NCBI GenBank assembly: GCA_013115135.1
Contig: JABANP010000223.1
Coordinates: 17,181 to 81,180, forward strand
DNA: 64,000 nt
Direction: 5' to 3'
From: Perkinsus olseni
Taxonomy: Eukaryota; Perkinsozoa; Perkinsida; Perkinsidae
The translations under genes and the position numbers were made by a program. Below are positions 54,770 to 64,000 of this stretch, in pieces. The stretch's first letter is position 1. Each line of letters begins with the position of its first letter. The notes under the pieces are model-generated. The model was not told the DNA's origin, ran no database searches, and saw only the letters and a program-made list of their open reading frames with translations.

Positions 54770-54968
54770 CTCCAAGGAGGAGCTGTTATTGCGACAAGCC
54801 ACGGCAAATGAGAATTCGGATAGCATTGCATAGATTGATCTTCAGGGCATCAGTTGCGATATGGTCAGAGTAGGAATCAGCACCATTCGCCGGCAAGCAG
54901 CAAGCAGAACCTCCTCCCTCGATAGCCTGGCAACGAAGATTTGAGGGGGTGTAAGATGGTTGTGCGCT

Positions 54969-55535
54969 TCACCTCCTCAACAGTGGGTGCCGCGGCCGGC
55001 GCGCCTTCGAGTGGATTCGGTGGAAGAATTGCCTATCCGTGATAGTCAGCGGCCACGCCGAGCGGTCTAAGCTTACTTGTGGGACTGGATCTAGCTGACC
55101 GTCTAGATACTCCTGCTCATCGGGCAGATCCTTAAGCATGGATTCCACTGCCTTCATTCTCTTTCTTCTGTGCTCCACATCAGTTCGCGTTGACACCGGC
55201 AGCGAACTCGTCCGACTCTTTTCCTGAAGAACGATTGAAGGAGTCGAGACCGAGACAATTCGTAGATAAAGAATTTTTGTTACCTCGTCGACCATCGCAG
55301 ACTCAATCGCATTATTCCTGGTATCTGTTTTATCTCTCTCCTAGCTAGACGAGCACATCACGCCGTTCGTCTGGAACCAGCTCCAATGCTCCGGGGATAA
55401 CTTCTTTGCAGCCGCTGCAGCCGTTGAGATATCGGACCTTCGAATCCACAAGCCGTAGGGCCCTTGAAGGATGCCACTCTGGCTGATCAGTAAGCACCAC
55501 CGCTCGAGCAGAGCCGCACACATTCCTCTTGGCAA
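54969..55535 (-). CDS. Unknown protein, two exon-like stretches
   Basis: The 55535-55341 stretch reads MPRGMCAALLERWCLLISQS, GPYGLWIRRSDISTAAAAAK and LSPEHWSWFQTNGVMC. After a probable intron, the 55295-55070 stretch reads RTDVEHRRKRMKAVESMLKD and LPDEQEYLDGQLDPVPQ before a donor. Both look like protein, but the junction and ends are not fixed. Family not recognised. Confidence 0.35.
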
Positions 55536-55639
55536 CTTCTCAGCTATATCGCGCTCTAATTTCTGAATCTCGGCTTTTGTGTGACCGTCCCGTGACGGGA
55601 CGGGACGGGACTAAGCTGAGCAGGGATGAAATTCTCCAG

Positions 55640-55740
55640 TGTGCCCCTCACCCTTGTTGCGGAACCGCCTGGAAAACCGGAGCATGCGGCAGATGGGGAG
55701 CACTTGCTGCCTCCACCGGGAACCGACCGTATTGAGGCAG
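55640..55740. repeat. Fragment of the 43.92-44.02 kb sequence
   Basis: CTCACCCTTGTTGCGGAAC and GCGGCAGATGGGG match 43926-43980. This is a dispersed copy of the end of the MULE-type DNA-binding segment. Confidence 0.7.
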
Positions 55741-56279
55741 ATCATGCGCCTTGAAGGTGTCGTGGTTCGACTGTCAAGACCAAAGATCTTACAACGTTGG
55801 ACAGCTCATTATTCTTACAAGGGCCATATTCTTCCACTGTGTTTTCACCGCTCCCATACGGTTGCGCCGTCCATACATCATGATGGCCGAATGATAAACA
55901 ACAAGCAATTTCCTAAAAGGATCGAGACAACCCCGACTCGGGGTCCCCGAGCTATATCATTGAGTCGAGGATCAATACCATACTCAACATGAGGCTGAAT
56001 TAATTCTTGGGCGTGAAATTCAGACTGCGAATTGGCGCGATGCAATCAGTTGACAAACCGATGGCTCACTGAGCGGCGGGAGCCGTTCCATACTTATGCA
56101 AATATCAAGACTGATCAGGGTCCGTTAACATGCACCAACTGGATCGGCTACGTGAAATCCCAGCTATGCTGAGCTTTGAGACCGGTTCATGCCAGTAGGT
56201 TAACGACAGTCCCAAAGTTTAGATCTCCGAACCATCACTCTCGCCGGAAGAATCTGATGAGAAACGATCAGTGTATATG

Positions 56280-56570
56280 CCGTGCCGCCCAACAGCAAGC
56301 ACCACCTTTATCGAGCCCATTGCTATGGTCCCCGAAATCTTCGGCCTGGCGGTAAAGAGCACTTCGCCATTTCTGAACACCAAGGCCATGATCGATATCT
56401 AACGCAATATGTGTACCTCGAATTCCTTTCCTTCCACTTCCACCACGGAATTGTCGAATGCCCTGAATTCCATCATCGCTCCGCTCTCAGTACTTGCATC
56501 GTCAAAATGTGTGGCGAAGGTGCTGAATGTGGCGATACGGAGATACTACACTTGTTTAGATCGTGACATA
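56280..56570 (-). CDS. Possible exons of a secreted-type protein
   Basis: Minus-strand stretches THFDDASTESGAMMEFRAFD and NSVVEVEGKEFEVHI, and separately RNGEVLFTARPKISGTIAMG and SIKVVLAVGRHGIYTD, look like extracellular beta-sheet sequence. The splice between them is not resolved and no leader was found. Confidence 0.3.
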
Positions 56571-56949
56571 GGGTTCTTACCTCCTGTCTCTGGTTCCCTC
56601 TGATACGCTGGTGGGCATCTGGAGCGAAACCCAGCGGACCTTCCTCAAACTCGCGATGGGCCTACCACTCTAACACAGAGATAATTCCCTGAGGGTATCC
56701 GACAGCAGATGATGTAAGGCAGAGGGCTCCTGCAAGCCTCCCGGGACGAGCATTTGTGATGAATTATTTGGAGCACGAATAGCGCTAAGCGACGCAGGAC
56801 TCCTGCGGAACTGATAACAACGACACGGAATTCAGCAGAACAAAAACATTTTGCTCACTAAATGACAGAGTTGACCACGCCGTGTAGAACAGTGATCCTA
56901 AAACTTCCATTCTCTCCGCATAAGGTATTATACATATTGCGATCTCGTA

Positions 56950-57518
56950 TGTACTTAGCCTGACGTGAGCAGATACTTGGCCACTAAACGAGGGTAATAC
57001 TCGACTAACACAGGTTCCAACCCAGAACAGCAATACACCCACCTGAGCTACGACTTGACGGAGCATGTTGAGCCCGCGCAGTAAGGCAGTTCGAACCCCA
57101 CCACGATTGTTGCTGAAATCAAGTTGGCCCATCATCAATGATGGCGCTTTGAAAGTGCCACTTTCGAAACGATATACACTCGAATTACTCACTTCTGGAT
57201 AATGTCAAGTGCATCGAAGAACGCCCTGCGGCATTGGGAGCTTGTCCGCACACCTTCGTTCTCCTCATTGTCAACTGAAGAAAGGAACATAATACTAATA
57301 ATAGTGCCAGAGAGTGCCGGTGCGATCACACCCCTCGGTGACGTTCCTGCTTCAAGCACGGAAGACACAAGAGCTGCCATATCTGAGGCGGATATTTCAC
57401 TCAGGTTGAGATGATCAACTTGACCGGCTGCCGATGGCCCTGAGAGGAGGCTCTTCTCAAGAGCGTTCGGTGCCGCAATATGGATGCCCGCGAGCTCGTG
57501 ACTTTCACCGCTCAGCAA
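56950..57518 (-). CDS. Unknown protein, two exons
   Basis: The 57518-57197 stretch reads HIAAPNALEKSLLSGPSAAG, ISASDMAALVSSVLEAGTSP and ends FFDALDIIQ before the donor AA|GTGAGTAATTC. The next exon, after TTTCAAAG (about 57153), reads PSLMMGQLDFSNNRGGVRTA and LLRGLNMLRQVVAQ before GTGGGTG. Helical, no motif recognised. Confidence 0.4.
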
Positions 57519-57952
57519 GAGGCGCCTTGAAAATCAATCCAAAGCAAGGCTACTCAGTCGTTTCTGACGGATCTGTAATGTCCCCTTCGGCTCTTTGGAA
57601 ACCCTCGGCCGAGGAACCCCAAGATGACATCGATACAGACCCAAAGTGTCGGAAGCAGTATCACCTCCATCTTGAATCGCAACTGAGTTATCTCTTCTCA
57701 AGAAGTCATAGTGTGTCATCTCGAACAGGCCACGACAGTTACCGTATTTCCTAACACGTAAAAAGATCAATCATGATTGCTTTGTTTCACTTGGCCCACT
57801 TGAGTTTCTCAATTAAATTCAGTCGCACGGGCAACTGAGGTAGAAGAACAATACACATCACGTGATGATCAACGGGAGAAGCCGTACTGGCATGGAAATA
57901 TACACTTGGTTATAGCTGTCGGGCTGCAGTCCAGATTCTGCGAAATATTGCA

Positions 57953-58947
57953 GTAAAGGGAGTTTCAAAACTTCGTGAACAACTTTGAACTTTTGAAATT
58001 TCTCAACGACCGACCGTACGAAACTGAAACTTTGTGAGCTTATTGTCAATATCGTGAGGAACGAACATGGCGAAAGTGGCATTTCCGTTCGTGCTCTCCA
58101 AGGCGTGACCGCCAGAAGAGCTCATCACGTCAGAAGGGCCGTGGAACACTGAAATTTTTCTCCTTCGAACTGATCATGTCTAGGGGTTTCCGAGTCCGCT
58201 GATTAACGTGAGATAAGTTTCCAGTCTCGTTTCTCACCCCAATGCCTCTCAATCAACTCAAGCCAAGCGCATCCCCACCAGCGTGAGATGAAACCGACAG
58301 GACATGGCATGCTCATTGGTCCCAAAAGAGAGAGTCTTCATCGGATGATGACAATGATGATGATGCGATCGAAGAATCTTCGATCTTCGACGAAGATTCG
58401 CCCCGGGTCTTCCACTCGGTGACCAATCTGCGCGGATTCTCCCGCCTTGCAGCCTGCCAGATGTGCACTTCAACGGACAGCGAAGAATCTTCCGAGGACG
58501 AATCTTCGTCGAAGATCGAAGATTCTTCGATCGCATCATCATCATTGTCATCATCCGATGAAGACTCTCTCTTTTGGGACCAATGAGCATGCCATGTCCT
58601 GTCGGTTTCATCTCACGCTGGTGGGGATGCGCTTGGCTTGAGTTGATTGAGAGGCATTGGGGTGAGAAACGAGACTGGAAACTTATCTCACGTTAATCAG
58701 CGGACTCGGAAACCCCTAGACATGATCAGTTCGAAGGAGAAAAAATTTCAGTGTTCCACGGCCCTTCTGACGTGATGAGCTCTTCTGGCGGTCACGCCTT
58801 GGAGAGCACGAACGGAAATGCCACTTTCGCCATGTTCGTTCCTCACGATATTGACAATAAGCTCACAAAGTTTCAGTTTCGTACGGTCGGTCGTTGAGAA
58901 ATTTCAAAAGTTCAAAGTTGTTCACGAAGTTTTGAAACTCCCTTTAC
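57953..58947. repeat. ~448-bp near-perfect inverted repeat with ~98-bp centre
   Basis: The left arm 57953-58400 and right arm 58499-58947 are reverse complements with essentially one difference (five T at about 58160 against six A in the other arm). The centre 58401-58498 is unique. Each arm contains acidic Ser/Asp coding-like sequence (DDDNDDDDAIEESSIFDEDS on plus in the left arm), so a gene piece appears to be inverted and duplicated. A diverged relative of the outer arm ends lies at 24598-24692. Confidence 0.95.
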
Positions 58948-60584
58948 ATCTCGTTTACCACTCGCCTGAAAACTGTAAGATACTTAGTGCGATTTGCACC
59001 ACAACCAACCTACGCAGTGCAATCCCGCAGCCGCATAGGTGTACGGCGTATGCATGAATGCTTCCAATAGTGAGCAATGGCGATAGAGAAGCAATCGGAG
59101 ACTGAAGAAGTAAGAGACTGGCAGAACGATGGTGGCCATCGGAAGACCTTGTGCACAAGACGACGGTAGAGCAACTACAAGCAGAGACGATATTCGCCGC
59201 AGATATTAGAAGAAATTAAGATTAGGAACATGATTATCGACGACAGTACATGACATTCACATCGGAAGCTGACTTACTCCTCGCTATACTCCAAGCTAAT
59301 ACTTCCATCCCCTCCCTTGGCCAGAAGGTGGGGAGTTGGACGAGCTTCGCCGTCGCCCGTCGCACTGAAAGGGGAGCCTGTATGTAACATGATTTTCCCA
59401 ATAAGACCACAAGGATACTATGCACGAGGTGTCCTTCAAATTCTCTTACACTCGGTACTCCACATTGTAAACCGATAAACGAACGCCTGTGCTCTTTTTA
59501 GACCCCCACGCCACCCGAAGGCTCACCTTGGCGACTGCGGTGGTCGAACGTCTCCATGTGTATTGTCGAAATGTTGGCCGAACTAAGAACGACGGGATGA
59601 GCTTGGACAGGACGTGCTCGCTGGAATGAAAGAGACTCTAGAGGCAAGCCAGAGCAGAGCTACTAGTAGATCGTCACGGGACGGCCCTCATAACGAGATA
59701 TTAACGAGGTGTATGCAACAGAACGTGCTTGGTTGAATGCATGCATTTTCCCCGTCTGAAACCTCTAGTCGTATTCCGATAACAACAGTGGAAGTAGACC
59801 CGGTCTATCGCCTCTAGTCCCTGTGTCTTGGGTGGATGCCACCGGTCCGCTCCAAGATCAGCCCATTGTTGAAACAGAGGAATACCCGTCGAAATAACAC
59901 AAACCACCTTCAACCTGGGGTAGGTTGCCCACCTGTCGGCAAACTTGGTAACTCATCTCCCGATGACGAGCTTCGGTCATAGACCCTGAATCTGCTCCCG
60001 AAATATTATCGGCTATGCACAAACACAGTATGTCGTCATTCACCTAAGTGTCCTGCAAGGGCAACACAGGCTGCCCATAGATTCGACAACCCACGGTATT
60101 GGTGCTCTGCAGCTATTCGATACCTATTTGGGGGAGCTGCGGGCAAGCCCTAAAACTCGCGAAGTACATCTTACAGAATGATGGATGCAGGAGTTGTTTT
60201 ATAATGCCCATAATAATACCTGAGACATTGAACGGGAGCCTTAACGAACAATTGGGGAGGGGGGCAACCGGTCTACGATCTAGAGAGAGCGCGATTCAAT
60301 CCTGGAGTGCTGCCTTACACTTCCTTCATAGCCTCTCTCTGAAAACCGATCTCAATTCGGCGTTGTTTCGCCTCTGGGGTCGTCCCCGTCCTACCCCTAG
60401 GTCGCTTCCCTGCTCGCTCTGAACATGAAAGGTTCCCCATGGTCAATCACAGAGGCTCTTCGGTAGCTTGCCTCCATCCGAACCAGTTTCGGACCTATGC
60501 TCATCTTCGTCGTCATTGTCCTCTGTCAATAGCTCTCGTCGGCCGGGAGATCCACCAGTCGATCTTTCAGATCCCAATATGGTT
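58948..60584. other. Gene-poor stretch
   Basis: Short overlapping ORFs only; no domain recognised. Possibly regulatory or degenerate. Confidence 0.35.
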
Positions 60585-61123
60585 GGGTTCACCTACGGAA
60601 ACCTCGTATGTCAAGGGAGAGGCCCTCTGCGGGGGCTGGATCCCAGCCGCTGGAAGCTTCTCACCTTGACTTCCGCGCCAGAGTCCACCGCGAGAACTGG
60701 CGGAGTCTCGTCAATTTGCGATGAGCTGATGATCTTCGCATTGCCGATCAGCAAGAGCGTCTGTGAGGCTTCGAGCCCGCCTCTACTACGAGTGAGTCGG
60801 CAGAAAGCTCTTTCGGCGTCCTAAACTCACCGTTGAGCCCAGCCCGTGACGTGGATGACTCCAGTTTGATCCTCGATCATGATGTTCGTCCCGCGACTAG
60901 CATTAGCGCCGTGATCGGCGCCCTGAAGTAGACTCCAAACCTTAGTCTTAGCCAGGCCGGCCCGCTGGTCTCACTTCCCGGACAAGAACGCCGCATACAT
61001 CAACTCTGGTTCTGCCCTCTGACGCGAGTTCCGGGATGGACGCGATATCCCGTAACCTGATATTCGGGTAGGCACCGGTCGAGCAATCCGAAAGAATCGA
61101 AAGGCATTACTTGTATATGGACG
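60585..61123. repeat. Segmental duplication R4, copy B
   Basis: Partner of 42634-43172; joined directly to R5 copy B. Confidence 0.9.
60611..61120 (-). pseudogene. Truncated RPA1-like copy (last exons only)
   Basis: Carries the equivalents of the exons VDVRGVVVRE, WSLLQGADHGA...GTNIMIEDQTGVI and LEASQTLLLIGNAKIISSSQ, ending with a TGA at 60611-60613. Exons for DNA-binding domain A are absent because the 956 bp that hold them in copy A are missing. The remaining exons are open, so loss was recent, but the copy cannot make a complete protein on its own. Confidence 0.6.
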
Positions 61124-61127
61124 GAAG

Positions 61128-62092
61128 GCCCTTCGATCGCATAGAACAGCCCGCGAATTCTTCCATTGCTTTTCTAGCGCTGCTCTCATCGGGGAACTTC
61201 GCTTCGAGCTCTCGGACGTAATTCTTCGGACGGCGTGGCACCGTGGTATCTGACTCACCAACTTCAGGCCGTGTATGCGAGCATGGATCCCCACTTTCAC
61301 TGCTCGAAGACTTGTCTGGCGTTGTGAGATCTATGACCATCCGTGAGTCTGGTATGATTACATATGAAGCGAACTACAAGAGCAACGACTGGAAGTTCCC
61401 TGTGTTTCTCCGAGATGGCGGCCAACACAAGGCGAGCATGATTAAGAAGCATTGCACCAGGGGCCTTCACGCCAGTTTTTCTCTAGGATCCGCACTTACA
61501 CCCCATCCCCTCCCGCTGATAACTAACAACCCAAGACGATTATGGTTGCCAAAAGCGGCGATGGTAGCGGTGGTAGTTGATGTAAATATAACAATGTTCC
61601 ATATTCATTACCATCCACTCCTGCAGCTGCTGCATCGAGCCGCTTGTAGCTTCTGCTGAGTAGTTCACAGCGACCAGTCTCAGGCTTCAAAACAACACTC
61701 ACGGCGTGGAGTACGCGAGCCACGTCCGCCTTCTTGGGCTCTCTACAGTTCCCAAACGGCATGTCCGTGACGATCCAGTCGATGCTGTCTTCATCAGCCG
61801 TACATGTTTTATTGAGAGGAATCAACCTGGTAACCAGGTCCTGGTTCCAGTGATGTTTAACATCACTGAACTGAGAATCGAGGATCAGAACTGTCATGAG
61901 CGTAATTCTCTACGCTAATCATGTACCCATCTCCAAAACCGTGAAACACAACTGTACATGGTCGAGGAAAAAGACGTGCAGAAGCGTGAGTATGATCGCC
62001 CAAATAGCGACCAGATCTAGTATCGCGTAGCTCCCGTCAACAGTGGACGGTCCACTCAGGACGGGGCTGGGCGATGATTGAATCCGGACACA
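61128..62092. repeat. Segmental duplication R5, copy B
   Basis: Partner of 44129-45099. It ends at GAATCCGGACACA and then diverges. Confidence 0.9.
61523..61897 (-). CDS. THUMP/Trm14-type RNA methyltransferase C-terminal fragment (copy B, open)
   Basis: Same reading as 44530-44925 but without the nonsense codon: DEDSIDWIVTDMPFGNCREP then ADVARVLHAVSVVLKPETGR. The D-x-P-F-G motif IV is intact. The upstream SAM-binding part is missing from the visible sequence, so it is a partial gene or further exons lie upstream (plus coordinates above 61900) unrecognised. Confidence 0.5.
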   Translation of the reverse strand: MTVLILDSQFSDVKHHWNQDLVTRLIPLNKTCTADEDSIDWIVTDMPFGNCREPKKADVARVLHAVSVVLKPETGRCELLSRSYKRLDAAAAGVDGNEYGTLLYLHQLPPLPSPLLATIIVLGC

Positions 62093-62800
62093 GCTTGTTG
62101 TTCTGAGCTAATTCACTTGAGACAATGACCACCTCACCTTCTTCGTCGTCATCAAGTCTTAGAAGGTTATCTCAAGCGATTGTTCGCGGCATTGTGCGCA
62201 TCATGCGCGGCGCATGGAGCAAGCCTACTGGGGATCGGCGAGATCTAACAGAACGCGGAAAAAGCAGGATTCCCACCAGTGTGCCTCTACAAGGCAAGCT
62301 GGTCAGCTAAGTAGGCGGATGCGCCGAGCTAGTCTGATCGAAATCGGTGAACGGCATGTGACATGCCGCATGTCTCATGTAATCCACCTCACAGCGAGCA
62401 AAGATGTCGTTGAGTTCGACTCACCCCTCTTGATCATCGTCAATAACGATGACACGATTTTGTTTCTCATATATGTTGCTCAGATGGATCGGCCTGAGAT
62501 ATTCCACGAGGGGACAACTAATGATCTGCCCTGAACCTGGGGGTAGTCGGAGTTCTAAGCTAGAGTTCAGATCAAGATCATCCACACCCAAGCGAACGAG
62601 CAGTCATCGCCAGTCCCACGTAGACCCATAAGACCAATCATCTAGTCTTTTCGTATTGCATACCCCAACAGAACAAGAATCCCCCGGGGATTATCCCCCG
62701 GTACTCCTATGCCCTACATGCTAACTCTAATGCTGCGGGCAGATCCATCGAGATAGCTCACTATAAAGGCTACTACCCTAACCTGCAAGGACAAGAGCCC
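62093..62800. other. Spacer; possible small exons
   Basis: Ser-rich plus-strand stretch at 62125-62160 followed by basic sequence; not assignable. AGTTCGACTCACCCC at about 62414 resembles a T-arm core, without support for an intron. Confidence 0.3.
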
Positions 62801-62810
62801 TTGACCCGAC

Positions 62811-63580
62811 CTGTGTGAGTCGAAAACGTAGATGACCAAATCATCGGCATTGCATCCACTTCCAGGGAGCCCACTCTCCTCCAAAATTCCATCCAAATCC
62901 TCGAGACAGCCGCATCCAATCATCACAATCTGAAGGTAAAGACTATCGGAAAGGGCTATCTGCTCGGAAGACCATTGGTTATGACAGAAACGACAAAAAT
63001 TACATCAGGCCAAGGGTAGCAGAGATGATTATCTCCTCCACGTGAGACTGCACGGAGCCGAAGCGGCCTTTAGACTTGACCGTACTATGTCGATAGTCAA
63101 ACTTATGCGACACTCCCCAAGTCATACCATGTAGTTTGAACTGATACGTTAACGATTGGGCACAGGACTAAAGTGAAGTCCGCCTTCTTCTATACTACAA
63201 TACGCCGACAGCCCCGACTACACTTCGAACATCCCTATGCCTTGTGGCTTCTGCCTGTCCCACGCGAGCTCTAGCGATATCAAAGACAGCCGCTCTCGCC
63301 TCGAGCATATGGCTGATGGGCTCCACAGCAAACTTCACACCTTCTCGTGTGAGCAGTGACTGAGTAGAACAGCCGCGAGTGCGATGCTCATTCATATCCT
63401 ATACTACAGAGAGTATTGCAGCTCCGCAAACTCCATCACTATCAATAGCAGCCAATATGAGCACTGTTGCCCCTGATGGTTGCCGCCGAGCACGTAGCTT
63501 CAGGTCGGTGATGACTTGAAACTGAAGCGTGAGCAAGATCCGCGCATACAACTTACATCTTCCAGGAAGATGTAAGTTGT
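62811..63580 (-). CDS. CDC45-like replication initiation protein, 5' exons (partial)
   Basis: Minus-strand exons: one ending at 63405 reads LRARRQPSGATVLILAAIDS and DGVCGAAILSV, the N-terminal block of CDC45 (hydrophobic strand, then D-x-D-x-x-C-x-x-x-I-L). After a 45-nt intron (63360-63404) comes SLLTREGVKFAVEPISHMLE. Exon 62811-62959 reads IALSDSLYLQIVMIGCGCLE, DLDGILEESG and DDLVIYVFDSHR, the CDC45 G-C-G and D-S-H-R block. These three motifs in this order identify a CDC45/RecJ-like DHH protein of the CMG helicase. Later exons would lie at lower coordinates but none is recognisable below 62800, so the gene may be truncated or have a long intron. The start codon is unclear; a 37-nt palindrome sits at the 5' end. 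Confidence 0.65.
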
Positions 63581-63582
63581 AT
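63546..63582. repeat. 37-nt perfect palindrome
   Basis: ATACAACTTACATCTTCC, a central A, then its exact reverse complement. Arms are 18 bp with no mismatch. It lies at the 5' side of the CDC45-like gene. Confidence 0.95.
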
Positions 63583-63589
63583 TCCGGGA

Positions 63590-64000
63590 CTAGGTGGCAT
63601 TCTATGTATCACGCCCTGTAGCCAGTATGTATCCAGACCCGCTGTTGGAAATCATAATGAAGCATTTCTCCCAAACCCCAAGGGGCACCAAGCTCTCGCT
63701 ACCGCCGTTTTCCGCCGAGACAGAGCCATAAGCCTCAAAGCGTTCTCGACTTCACTATCAGTTCAATTAACAAGCAACCCAAGTACAAGAAGTCGAGAAC
63801 AGTCCTCACAGAAATATTTCAGTTGCGAACTGGAATTACGATTCTACGATGATTTGCGGGATGTCGGACTGTTCGTGGTCGACTCACCTACCCGACCTAT
63901 CGATCATGTTCTACGAAGCTCTCACCAACTATTACCGCGTAATTGTCATTTCCTGTCTCTGAGTTGATGTTCAATCGTACCATATTATTGGGAGAAGTAA
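63590..64000. other. Right edge, no gene seen
   Basis: No coding exon supported. Probably upstream of, or in an early intron of, the CDC45-like gene. Confidence 0.3.

Noticed and set aside
57085..57110. GGGGTTCGAACTGCC as another T-arm intron
   Set aside because: It lies inside a reading frame that continues smoothly on both sides (NNRGGVRTALLRG), so it is more likely coding.
58258..58641. Two separate acidic or His-rich ORFs around the palindrome centre
   Set aside because: They are mirror readings of the same inverted-repeat arms and cannot be counted as independent genes.

Overview
This window looks like nuclear DNA of a unicellular eukaryote. My best guess is an alveolate of the Perkinsus type, but the sequence alone does not prove it. 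Most genes are broken by very short introns, mostly 30-60 nt, with GT-AG ends. There are no bacterial-style operons, and base composition is near 50% GC. Gene-poor stretches, duplicated gene pieces, a Mutator-like (MULE) transposase and large tandem arrays are interleaved. I rebuilt several spliced genes by hand. Where the exon lengths sum to a multiple of three and the joined protein keeps family motifs (cyclophilin, a secreted protein at 14.75-15.67 kb, COPI-associated proteins, RPA1-like), I trust the models. Elsewhere I give only the exons I can see.

Layout. 0-14 kb is a mosaic of recently duplicated blocks. A ~1.59 kb block (886-2475 and 9355-10933) carries a MGCGAS-type acylated-protein gene. 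A ~1.86 kb block (7488-9354 and 12096-13955) carries a COPI-associated membrane-protein gene. A ~0.26 kb block (6069-6323 and 10929-11200) joins the first block at a GTCGG microhomology. A spliced coiled-coil gene (2.3-4.85 kb) and a secreted-protein gene (5.1-5.9 kb, minus) lie between the copies. 14.7-34.6 kb is gene-bearing: a secreted-protein paralogue, a cyclophilin peptidyl-prolyl isomerase with six exons, an FkbM-like methyltransferase, small membrane proteins, a kelch-repeat fragment, further secreted proteins, a RING/coiled-coil gene and an intact single-exon pepsin-type aspartyl protease. 35.2-35.7 kb is a 62-bp minisatellite. 36.4-41.1 kb is a MULE transposase gene on the minus strand, split by a ~1.8 kb 18-bp minisatellite. 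42.6-45.7 kb holds an RPA1-like gene, a second MULE-type DNA-binding domain, a THUMP-type methyltransferase fragment and a SET-domain gene; part of this segment recurs at 60.6-62.1 kb. 47.3-54.7 kb is one 126-bp satellite array of about 59 units. 57.95-58.95 kb is a near-perfect ~0.45 kb inverted repeat. The right edge carries the 5' half of a CDC45-like replication gene.

The most unusual signal is that several introns in unrelated genes contain a tRNA T-arm (B-box) core, in sense or antisense orientation. One duplicated intron also carries an A box. This suggests repeated capture of tRNA 3'-half sequence as introns, or a tRNA-derived intron-like mobile element. Second is a class of extremely short introns (several of exactly 34 nt), which explains many apparent frameshifts. 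All gene names rest on motif recognition by eye; no database search was run.
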